From positions 1 to 5,046 of the forward strand of contig SKNG01000084.1 in assembly GCA_007120685.1 (NCBI GenBank): 5,046 nucleotides of DNA, read 5' to 3'. The position numbers were made by a program, and so were the translations under genes. The notes under the pieces were generated by a model, which saw only the letters and a list, made by a program, of their open reading frames with translations, was not told where the DNA came from and did not search any database. Shown here piece after piece: positions 1 to 5,046 of the stretch. Positions within the stretch are counted from its first letter, which is position 1. Every line of letters starts with the position of its first letter. Origin of the DNA: Paracoccaceae bacterium. GTDB lineage: Bacteria; Pseudomonadota; Alphaproteobacteria; Rhodobacterales; Rhodobacteraceae.

Positions 1-1412
1 AGCCGCAGCGCCGGGCGCCCGCGCAGCGCCCGTGCCCGGCCCAGCCGGCGCATCAGCGCGCGCAAGCCACGAGCGGCCAGCAAGAGCACCGCCAACGAAA
101 CCGCAATCGCCCCGGCCGTGGCCAGCGCCAGTTGCCAGACGGCCGCGAACCAGACAGCCGAGCCAACGAGCGCACCCAGGGCGAGGCCCAGCGCGACCAT
201 GTGGCGGGCGCGGGGCATCGCCCGCGCCTCGGTCCCCAGGCCGCGAAACAGCGCCGCCGCGCGCACCTGTTCGACGCGGGCCAGCGGCCAGAGGGTGAAG
301 ACCAGCGCCGTCAACAGCCCGTAAAGCGCGGCCTCGACCAGCGGGCGCGGATAGACGCTGACCGATATCGGCACCGGCAGGCGGGCTTCCAGGATCGGCG
401 CCAGGGCAAAGGGGACCGCGGCGCCGATGGCCAGACCCGCGGCCACGCCGACCCCGGCCAGCAATCCGATCTGGGTGAAATAGGTGGCGAAGATCACCCG
501 CCCCTCGGCCCCCAGCGTCTTCAGCGTGGCGATCACGGGCGTCTTGCCCTCCAGATAGGCCCGCACGGCGGCCGATACACCGACGCCCCCCACCGCCAGC
601 CCGGCAAGCCCCACCAGCACCAGAAACGCCCCGATCCGCTCGACAAACCGCGCCACGCCCGGCGCGCCCTGCCGACTGTCGCGCCAGCGCAGCCCGGCGC
701 CTTCGAAAGCAACCATCGCATCGGTGCGCAGCGCCTCCAGGCTGTCGCCCTCGGCCAGCATCACACGATAGGCCACGTCGAACAGCGTGCCGGGCTGGAT
801 CAGCTCGGCATTCGCCAGCGCCTCGGTAGCGACCAGCGTGCGGGGGCCGAAACCGAACTGGCCACCCACGGCATCGGGCTCGCGCGTCAGATGCGCCATC
901 AGGATGAATTCCTGCCGGCCCAGACGGAAACGCTCACCCCGGCTGATGCCCAGCCGGTCGGCCAGCAGCGGGTCCATTGCCGCCCCGGGCAGCCCCTCGG
1001 CGCCGGCCAGCGCCTGCGCCACGGTCATTTCCGGCTCAAGTTCTGCCGTGCCCAGCAACGGCCAGGCCCCGTCCACGCCCTTGACCTGGGTCAGCGCCCG
1101 GTCGGACTGATCGCCCTCGCCCACCACGGCCATGGAGCGGAAATCGACGATCTCGGACACCGCGGCGGCGCGGGCGTCGATCCAGGCGCGTTCATCCGCT
1201 TCGGCAAAGCGATAGGTCAGGCGCAATTCCGCGTCACCACCCAGGATGACCGCGCCCTCGCGCGCCAACCCGCCCTCGATCGCCGCGCGGATGGAGCCCA
1301 CGGCAGCAATCGCCCCCACCCCCAGCGCCAGGCACAGAAGGAAGATGCGGAAGCCCGCCAGCCCGCCGCGCAGTTCGCGCAGGGCCAGACGCATGGAAAG
1401 CGGAAGGGTCAC
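1..1412 (-). CDS. ybbP: ABC transporter permease, MacB/FtsX type, YbbP-like (partial, C-terminus off window)
   Basis: This is the membrane subunit of an ABC complex that probably moves or extracts hydrophobic molecules at the inner membrane, with the adjacent ATPase as its motor. Reading the minus strand from GTG at 1412 gives 470 uninterrupted codons. Residues 22-42 form the first membrane helix (FRIFLLCLALGVGAIAAVGS), followed by a long soluble region at about 43-255 that should face the periplasm. Three more helices follow, at about 257-283, 308-341 and 357-378. Between the second and third of these lies an FtsX-like coupling stretch (KTPVIATLKTLGAEGR, 290-305). Two further hydrophobic helices lie at about 405-423 and 428-448. 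E. coli YbbP has about 800 residues, so a little over half is present. GTG at 1412 is chosen because GGAGG lies seven bases upstream and because it overlaps the ATPase stop; the alternative ATG is at 1394. The family is clear; YbbP identity rests on the ATPase and tesA neighbours. Confidence 0.88.
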   Translation of the reverse strand, partial: MTLPLSMRLALRELRGGLAGFRIFLLCLALGVGAIAAVGSIRAAIEGGLAREGAVILGGDAELRLTYRFAEADERAWIDARAAAVSEIVDFRSMAVVGEGDQSDRALTQVKGVDGAWPLLGTAELEPEMTVAQALAGAEGLPGAAMDPLLADRLGISRGERFRLGRQEFILMAHLTREPDAVGGQFGFGPRTLVATEALANAELIQPGTLFDVAYRVMLAEGDSLEALRTDAMVAFEGAGLRWRDSRQGAPGVARFVERIGAFLVLVGLAGLAVGGVGVSAAVRAYLEGKTPVIATLKTLGAEGRVIFATYFTQIGLLAGVGVAAGLAIGAAVPFALAPILEARLPVPISVSVYPRPLVEAALYGLLTALVFTLWPLARVEQVRAAALFRGLGTEARAMPRARHMVALGLALGALVGSAVWFAAVWQLALATAGAIAVSLAVLLLAARGLRALMRRLGRARALRGRPALR

Positions 1413-2107
1413 TGCGCGGCCTCCAGCCGGCGGGCGTCATCCTCGATCCGCCCGTCCTTCAGCCGCACCACCCGGTCGCAGAGCGCGGCCAGTTCCGGCG
1501 CATGCGTCACCATCACCAGCGTCGCCCCGTGCCGGTCGCGCAACCCGAAGAGCAGATCAATGATCGCCTTGCCGGTCTCGCCGTCCAGGTTGCCCGTGGG
1601 CTCGTCCGCCAGCAGGATCGCCGGGCGCGGCGCGGCGGCGCGGGCCAGCGCCACGCGCTGCTGCTCGCCGCCCGAAAGCTGGGCGGGGTAATGGTCCATC
1701 CGCGCGCCCAGACCCACCGCGCGCAGCTCTTCCTCGGCGCGCTCGAAGGCATCGCGCCTGCCGGCCAGTTCCAGCGGCGTGGCCACGTTTTCCAGCGCGG
1801 TCATGGTGGGAATCAGGTGGAAAGACTGGAACACCACCCCCATATTGGCCCTGCGAAAGCGGGCCAGCGCGTCCTCGTCCAGCGCCGTCAGGTCATGGCC
1901 CAGCGCGCGCACCGCCCCGCCCGTGGCGCGCTCCAGCCCGCCCATCAGCATCAGGAGAGACGACTTGCCAGACCCCGAAGGCCCCACCAGCCCCAGCGTT
2001 TCGCCCCGCGCCACATCCAGCGTGATCTCGTGCAGGATATCGACAGGCCCGGCATTGCCCATCAGCGTCAGGCGGGCATCATTCAGCGAAATCACGGGGT
2101 CGGTCAT
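1409..2107 (-). CDS. ybbA: ABC transporter ATP-binding protein, YbbA/LolD-like
   Basis: This 232-residue cytoplasmic ATPase powers the permease encoded just downstream. All ABC motifs are present in order: Walker A GPSGSGKS (42-49), Q-loop Gln94 in VVFQSFHLIP, signature LSGGEQQ (144-150), Walker B ILLADEP (164-170), D-loop NLD (173-175) and switch His202 in VMVTHAPE. The GNLD ending after Walker B and the HLIPTMTALENV segment are typical of the MacB/LolD/YbbA group that pairs with FtsX-type permeases, not of import ATPases. The length fits that family. ATG at 2107 has AGGA eight bases upstream (2116-2119). Its TGA overlaps the permease GTG (GTGA), so the two subunits are probably translationally coupled. 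LolD is the main alternative name. The single long YbbP-like permease and the divergent tesA favour YbbA. Confidence 0.93.
   Translation of the reverse strand: MTDPVISLNDARLTLMGNAGPVDILHEITLDVARGETLGLVGPSGSGKSSLLMLMGGLERATGGAVRALGHDLTALDEDALARFRRANMGVVFQSFHLIPTMTALENVATPLELAGRRDAFERAEEELRAVGLGARMDHYPAQLSGGEQQRVALARAAAPRPAILLADEPTGNLDGETGKAIIDLLFGLRDRHGATLVMVTHAPELAALCDRVVRLKDGRIEDDARRLEAAQ
1420..1424 (-). promoter_or_regulatory. Ribosome binding site that fixes the permease start
   Basis: On the minus strand GGAGG lies seven bases before GTG at 1412, inside the last codons of the ATPase gene. It supports the GTG, which overlaps the ATPase TGA, over the in-frame ATG at 1394. Confidence 0.6.
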
Positions 2108-2137
2108 GGAAAATGTCCTGCATCAGGGGCTTTGGTT

Positions 2138-2167
2138 GGCATATGGGGTGGTGCGGCGGGCAGACAA
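2138..2167 (-). promoter_or_regulatory. Possible promoter of the ybbA-ybbP unit
   Basis: Reading the minus strand, TTGTCT (2167-2162) is a fair -35 box. An AT-rich patch, CATATGCC (2145-2138), follows after 16-18 bases and is the only AT-rich spot at the right distance in this GC-rich area. Transcription would start near 2131 and give a leader of about 25 bases containing the AGGA site at 2116-2119. The -10 match is weak. The site would overlap the coding region for the TesA signal peptide. This is inferred from spacing and composition only. Confidence 0.25.
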
Positions 2168-2822
2168 GCTGCGGCGCAGCATCGTGAGTGTCACGCTGGC
2201 CATTATGCTGACGCTGCCGGCGGCGGCCGAGGTCCGGCTGGCGGCGCTGGGCGATTCGCTGACCCAGGGCTACGGGCTGAACGAGGGCGAGGGGCTGGTG
2301 CCGCAACTGGAAGCTTTCCTGCGCGAGGCCGGGCAGGCGGTCACGGTGCTCAACGCCGGGGTCAGCGGCGATACCACCGCGGGCGGGCTGTCCCGGCTGG
2401 ACTGGACGCTGGGCGACAACCCCGATGCGATGCTGGTCATCCTGGGCGGCAACGACCTGTTGCGCGGCATCGACCCGGCCGCCAGCCGCGCCAATCTGGA
2501 TGCCATCCTGACCCGGCTGGGGGACGAGGGCGTGCCGGCCATGCTGGTGGGCCTGCCCGCGCCCGGCAATTTCGGCCCCGAATTCCGCGATGCCTTCCGC
2601 GCCATGTATACCGATCTGGCCGAGGCGCATGGCGTGCCGCTCTACCCCGATCTGCTGGCCCCCCTGACCGAGGCACAGGCCCAGGGCGGCGGGCGCGTGG
2701 ACCGGCTGTTGCAGGACGACCGTATCCACCCCAATGCCGAGGGCGTGGCGGAAATCGTGGCCGGCCTCGGCCCGGTGGTGGCCGAGTGGCTGGCCGGGCT
2801 GGAAACGGAGCAGGGATCATGA
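2148..2822 (+). CDS. tesA: Exported SGNH/GDSL hydrolase, TesA-like (arylesterase / acyl-CoA thioesterase I / lysophospholipase L1)
   Basis: This SGNH-fold esterase probably cleaves acyl thioesters, aryl esters or lysophospholipids in the periplasm. Numbered from GTG at 2148 (224 residues), a signal peptide covers about 1-27: a basic start (VVRRADKLRR), a hydrophobic core (IVSVTLAIMLTL) and cleavage after PAAA. The catalytic blocks are all present: GDSLTQGYG with Ser37, SGDTTAGG with oxyanion Gly74, GGND with Asn102, and DDRIHPN with Asp191 and His194. Spacing closely follows E. coli TesA. The mature part of about 197 residues is slightly longer than the E. coli enzyme. The start is uncertain: ATG at 2106 (238 residues) overlaps the divergent ybbA ATG, and TTG at 2136 has AGGGG six bases upstream. 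I chose GTG at 2148 because it gives a normal-length signal peptide. The stop overlaps the HIT gene (ATGA), suggesting an operon with HIT and selU. Exact substrate is unknown. Confidence 0.9.
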   Translation: MVRRADKLRRSIVSVTLAIMLTLPAAAEVRLAALGDSLTQGYGLNEGEGLVPQLEAFLREAGQAVTVLNAGVSGDTTAGGLSRLDWTLGDNPDAMLVILGGNDLLRGIDPAASRANLDAILTRLGDEGVPAMLVGLPAPGNFGPEFRDAFRAMYTDLAEAHGVPLYPDLLAPLTEAQAQGGGRVDRLLQDDRIHPNAEGVAEIVAGLGPVVAEWLAGLETEQGS

Positions 2823-3256
2823 GCGAGGACTGTCTTTTCTGCCGCATCGCCGCCGGCGACGTGCCCGCCCATAAGGTCTATGAGGATGACGATATCCTGG
2901 CCTTTCTGGACCTGCACCCCATCCGCCCCGGCCATACGCTGGTGATCCCGAAGGCGCATCACGTCTGGTTCGAGGATTTGCCGGAACCCCTCGCCACTGC
3001 CGTCACCACTTGCGCGCAGCGGCTGGCCCGGCGGATGAAGCGCCTCTACGGGGTAGAGCGGGTGGCGATGTTCTACACCGGCATCCACGTGCCCCATGCC
3101 CATGCCCATGTCGTGCCGATGCATCATGTGCATGACGTGTCTTCCGGCGCCTATCTGGCCGACGGGCTGGAGGGCTACAGCCTGCCCCCGCAGCTGCCGG
3201 CCGAGGAGATGGCCGCCATCGCGGGTGAATTGCGCGCGGGGCTGGGCGCGGCATGA
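2819..3256 (+). CDS. HIT (histidine triad) family protein
   Basis: This is a small cytoplasmic nucleotide-binding protein of 145 residues, the usual length for HIT proteins, which hydrolyse or transfer nucleoside monophosphates from AMP-X type substrates. The diagnostic triad is HAHAHVV at 93-99; by family knowledge the middle residue, His95, is the nucleophile. N-terminal CLFCRI (Cys5 and Cys8) and His47 or His48 in PKAHH match the zinc site of zinc-containing HIT proteins. The segments KVYEDDDILAFLD (19-31) and PGHTLVIPKAHH (37-48) are typical family blocks. The region around the triad is unusually His-rich, with seven His between 90 and 105. ATG at 2819 overlaps the tesA stop and has GGAG eight bases upstream (2807-2810). 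The gene's own TGA overlaps the selU ATG. The family is certain. The substrate and any tie to selenium or lipid chemistry are unknown. Confidence 0.94.
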   Translation: MSEDCLFCRIAAGDVPAHKVYEDDDILAFLDLHPIRPGHTLVIPKAHHVWFEDLPEPLATAVTTCAQRLARRMKRLYGVERVAMFYTGIHVPHAHAHVVPMHHVHDVSSGAYLADGLEGYSLPPQLPAEEMAAIAGELRAGLGAA

Positions 3257-4359
3257 CCCGCCGCGTGGCGCTGGGTGCGCTGGCCGATCTGGACGGTCTG
3301 GGCTTCGATGCGCTGATCGACGCCCGCTCGCCCGCCGAATATGCCGAAAGCCACCTGCCCGGCGCCATCAGCCTGCCGGTGATGAGCAACGAGGAGCGCG
3401 CCCGCGTCGGCACGCTTTACAAATCCAGCCGGTTTCAGGCCCGCCGGCTGGGCGCGGCGCTACTAACGCGCAATGTCGCGGCGCATCTGGAGGGGGCGCT
3501 GGCGGACAGGCCATCCGGCTTTCGCCCGCTGGTCTATTGCTGGCGGGGCGGGCAGCGGTCCGGGGCGTTTGCGCTGATCCTCGGCCAGATCGGCTGGCAG
3601 GCGGCAGTGCTGGAGGGGGGCTGGCGAAGCTGGCGGCGGCTGGTGGTCGAGGCGCTCTATGAACGGCCGTTTCCGGCGCCGCTATGGGTGCTGGACGGCA
3701 ACACCGGCACGGGCAAGACGGCGGTGCTGGGCCGGGTGGCGGCGCGCGGCGGGCAGGTGATCGACCTGGAGGCGCTGGCAGGGCATCGCGGCTCGGTCTT
3801 CGGGCTGGCGCCGGGAGCGGTGCAGCCGGCGCAGAAGGGGTTCGAGGAGGCGCTGGCGATGGCCATGGCGCGGCTGGACCCGGGCCGGCCGGTGCTGGTG
3901 GAGGCCGAATCGAGCGCAATCGGGCGGATCCGCCTGCCGCCCGTCCTGTGGCAGGCAATCCGCGCCGCGCCCCGGGTCGAATTGCGCGCACCGCTGGCGG
4001 CGCGGGCGCGCTTTGCCGCGCGGGACTATGCGGCAGTGACGGCAGACCGAGGGGTGCTGGCCGAAAGGCTGGCGGCGCTGGCACCCTTTCACGCCCGCAC
4101 GGTGCTGGCGGAATGGCAGGCAATGGCGGCGGCGGGGGCGGATACCGATCTGGCAGCGGCGCTGATGGCCGCGCATTACGACCCCCGCTATGCCCGCCAG
4201 CAGGCACGGCAGGCCCCACCCGTCGCGGTGCTGGAAACCGATGACCTGGCCAGCGCCGCGCTGGACAGCGTGGCAGAAGGCGTGATGGCGGTGATGGACA
4301 GGCAGACCGGGCAGTCAGAAAACCAACCTGTGCACAGAAAAAGCGGCCTGATCGGATGA
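3253..4359 (+). CDS. selU: tRNA 2-selenouridine synthase (SelU/MnmH/YbbB)
   Basis: This cytoplasmic enzyme replaces the sulfur of 2-thiouridine at wobble position 34 of certain tRNAs with selenium, using selenophosphate from SelD. In the family, a geranylated thiouridine is the intermediate. The 368 residues match the usual length (E. coli about 364). An N-terminal rhodanese domain (about 1-130) has LIDARSPAEYAESHLPGA (21-38) and the catalytic Cys96 in YCWRGGQRS (95-103). A C-terminal P-loop domain has GNTGTGKT (149-156), the family hallmark DLEALAGHRGSVFG (171-184) and VEAESSAIG (216-224). The last 20 or so residues are polar and may be a loose tail. ATG at 3253 overlaps the HIT stop (ATGA). 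Only a weak GGGG lies about 11 bases upstream, so translation is probably coupled to the HIT gene. The gene is last in the operon and precedes the terminator. No selD is visible here. Confidence 0.95.
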   Translation: MTRRVALGALADLDGLGFDALIDARSPAEYAESHLPGAISLPVMSNEERARVGTLYKSSRFQARRLGAALLTRNVAAHLEGALADRPSGFRPLVYCWRGGQRSGAFALILGQIGWQAAVLEGGWRSWRRLVVEALYERPFPAPLWVLDGNTGTGKTAVLGRVAARGGQVIDLEALAGHRGSVFGLAPGAVQPAQKGFEEALAMAMARLDPGRPVLVEAESSAIGRIRLPPVLWQAIRAAPRVELRAPLAARARFAARDYAAVTADRGVLAERLAALAPFHARTVLAEWQAMAAAGADTDLAAALMAAHYDPRYARQQARQAPPVAVLETDDLASAALDSVAEGVMAVMDRQTGQSENQPVHRKSGLIG

Positions 4360-4409
4360 TCCGCCTCTCACTTTCCTGATCTGACACCCTGTCCATGTGA
4401 ACGCTTCGG

Positions 4410-4442
4410 CCGGCGCCGGAGAACGCGCCTTCGAAGGCGCGT
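4410..4442. repeat. Two adjacent perfect palindromes
   Basis: CCGGCGCCGG (4410-4419) is a 10-base perfect palindrome. It is followed at 4423-4442 by a 20-base perfect palindrome centred on CCTTCGAAGG, whose arms begin ACGCGCC. Both lie in the convergent intergenic gap just before the terminator. The larger one could form a strong hairpin in RNA of either strand but has no T-run, so it may be an auxiliary terminator, an RNA 3'-end stabiliser or a protein site. Its function is not determined. Confidence 0.65.
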
Positions 4443-4444
4443 GC

Positions 4445-4469
4445 AAACGGGCTTTCCAAAGCCCGTTTT
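4445..4469 (+). terminator. Factor-independent terminator of the tesA-HIT-selU unit
   Basis: AAACGGGCT (4445-4453) pairs with AGCCCGTTT (4460-4468) around a six-base TTCCAA loop, and a run of four T ends at 4469. The T-run is best on the plus strand, downstream of selU. The A-rich left arm gives TTT on the other strand, so the element may also stop transcription of hemC, which ends about 80 bases away on the minus strand. The rest of the gap up to 4550 shows only a small GC hairpin (GGGCAGTTGCCC, 4530-4541) and no gene. Confidence 0.75.
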
Positions 4470-4550
4470 CCGTCGGTGCCCGGGTCAAGGTCTGCCCTTT
4501 TGGATCGGACACCGCGCCGCCTGGAGCCAGGGCAGTTGCCCGCGCACCGC

Positions 4551-5046
4551 TCAGTGCTCGCGCCAGTCGAAAAAGCCCTTCGGCGCGCGGTCCAGCAGGC
4601 GCTGGGCAATCTCGCGCCCCAGATCGGCGGCATCGGCCTCGGCCGCGCGGCCCTCCTCGGCCAGACAGTCCGAGCCGTCAGGCCGCAGGATCTCGCCCCG
4701 CAGCCAGACCTGCCCGCCCTCCAGCAGCGCCAGCCCGGCAATCGGCGTCTCGCAGGACCCGTCCAACCGGGTCAGATAGGCGCGTTCGGCGGCCAGCCTT
4801 ATACCGGTCGGCACATCATGGATCGCGCCCAGCATTTCGGCGACCCGGTCATCCGCCGCGCGCCGTTCGATCCCGATGCAGCCCTGCGCCACCGCCGGCA
4901 GCATCGCCTCGGGCGCGACGGGACCGCGCGCGACATGCGTCATTTCCAGCCGGTTCAGCCCGGCCATGGCCAGAAAGGTGCAATCGGCCACGCCATCGGC
5001 CAGTTTCTTCAGCCGCGTCTGCACATTGCCGCGAAACTCCACCACC
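4551..5046 (-). CDS. hemC: Hydroxymethylbilane synthase (porphobilinogen deaminase), partial, N-terminus off window
   Basis: HemC joins four porphobilinogen units into hydroxymethylbilane, the linear precursor of haem, chlorophyll and other tetrapyrroles, in the cytoplasm. The visible 165 codons (the first incomplete) run from the right edge to TGA at 4551-4553. They begin with FRGNVQTRLKKL, a substrate and cofactor binding block of the family, followed by a variant of the AxLAxAGLxRL motif (DCTFLAMAGLNRLEM). LPAVAQGCIGIE follows. The Cys in RLDGSCETPIAG (codon at 4752-4754) is the residue that carries the covalent dipyrromethane cofactor. The family is about 310 residues long, so roughly the C-terminal half is present, including the whole cofactor-binding domain. 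The apparent GTG at 5045 is an internal Val codon, not a start, because conserved sequence must precede it. The gene converges on selU and is probably a separate transcription unit. Confidence 0.96.
   Translation of the reverse strand, partial: VVEFRGNVQTRLKKLADGVADCTFLAMAGLNRLEMTHVARGPVAPEAMLPAVAQGCIGIERRAADDRVAEMLGAIHDVPTGIRLAAERAYLTRLDGSCETPIAGLALLEGGQVWLRGEILRPDGSDCLAEEGRAAEADAADLGREIAQRLLDRAPKGFFDWREH

Noticed and set aside
132..1691. A 519-codon open frame on the plus strand
   Set aside because: It lies antisense to the permease and ATPase genes, is rich in Arg, Gln, His and Gly with no recognisable domain, and is the usual product of high GC codon bias on the opposite strand.
2055..2083. 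TTGCCC with ATCATT at 17-base spacing as a tesA promoter
   Set aside because: The -10 match is poor, and such partial matches are expected by chance inside the ATPase coding sequence.
1779..2105. N-terminal extension of tesA from ATG 1779
   Set aside because: It would run antisense through the ATPase gene and place about 120 residues before an obvious signal peptide.
1502..2818. Long plus-strand extension upstream of the HIT gene in the same frame
   Set aside because: It is antisense to the ATPase and then out of frame with tesA, and its sequence is low-complexity. The HIT fold begins exactly at ATG 2819, where there is a ribosome site and a stop/start overlap.
4315..4512. A 65-codon minus-strand open frame in the selU-hemC gap
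   Set aside because: It crosses the terminator and palindromes, overlaps the 3' end of selU and has no recognisable motif or clear ribosome site.
4521..4541. Small hairpins CTGGAGCCAG and GGGCAGTTGCCC as a hemC terminator
   Set aside because: The stems are short and no T-run follows on the minus strand. The element at 4445-4469 is a better candidate for both directions.
3368..4741. A 457-codon minus-strand open frame opposite selU
   Set aside because: It is Pro/Ala/Arg-rich shadow translation that crosses the terminator and the end of hemC. Both real genes have intact family motifs in their own frames.

Overview
The window is very GC-rich, and its genes are packed with stop/start overlaps and use almost only G/C in third codon positions. 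The encoded proteins look alphaproteobacterial. The Paracoccus/Rhodobacter group (Rhodobacterales) is my best guess, based on composition and protein style and not on a database search. The region looks like ordinary chromosome. I see no insertion sequence, integrase, phage gene, tRNA, rRNA or CRISPR array.

Layout: (1) Positions 1-1412, minus strand, hold the N-terminal 470 codons of a large MacB/FtsX-type permease (YbbP-like) that runs off the left edge. (2) Positions 1409-2107, minus strand, hold its ATPase partner (YbbA-like), overlapping the permease start by four bases. (3) From about 2106-2148 to 2822, plus strand, lies a divergent exported SGNH/GDSL hydrolase (TesA-like). (4) Positions 2819-3256, plus strand, encode a HIT-family nucleotide hydrolase/transferase. 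(5) Positions 3253-4359, plus strand, encode tRNA 2-selenouridine synthase (SelU/MnmH). (6) Positions 4360-4550 are a convergent intergenic region with a row of palindromes, including a convincing factor-independent terminator. (7) Positions 4551-5046, minus strand, hold the C-terminal half of hydroxymethylbilane synthase (HemC), cut by the right edge.

How the genes work together: the ATPase and permease form one inner-membrane ABC complex. The divergent TesA-like hydrolase carries a signal peptide and should act in the periplasm, where the large extracytoplasmic domain of the permease also sits. The same tesA / ybbA-ybbP divergent pair exists in E. coli, which supports a shared job in handling lipids or other hydrophobic molecules. 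On the other side, tesA, the HIT gene and selU are joined by two ATGA overlaps and look like one translationally coupled operon ending at the terminator near 4445-4469. HemC belongs to tetrapyrrole synthesis and is a separate, convergent unit.

I found no clearly new system. The most useful leads are the tesA-HIT-selU coupling, the extremely tight divergent start region near 2105-2150 and the palindrome cluster at 4410-4469.
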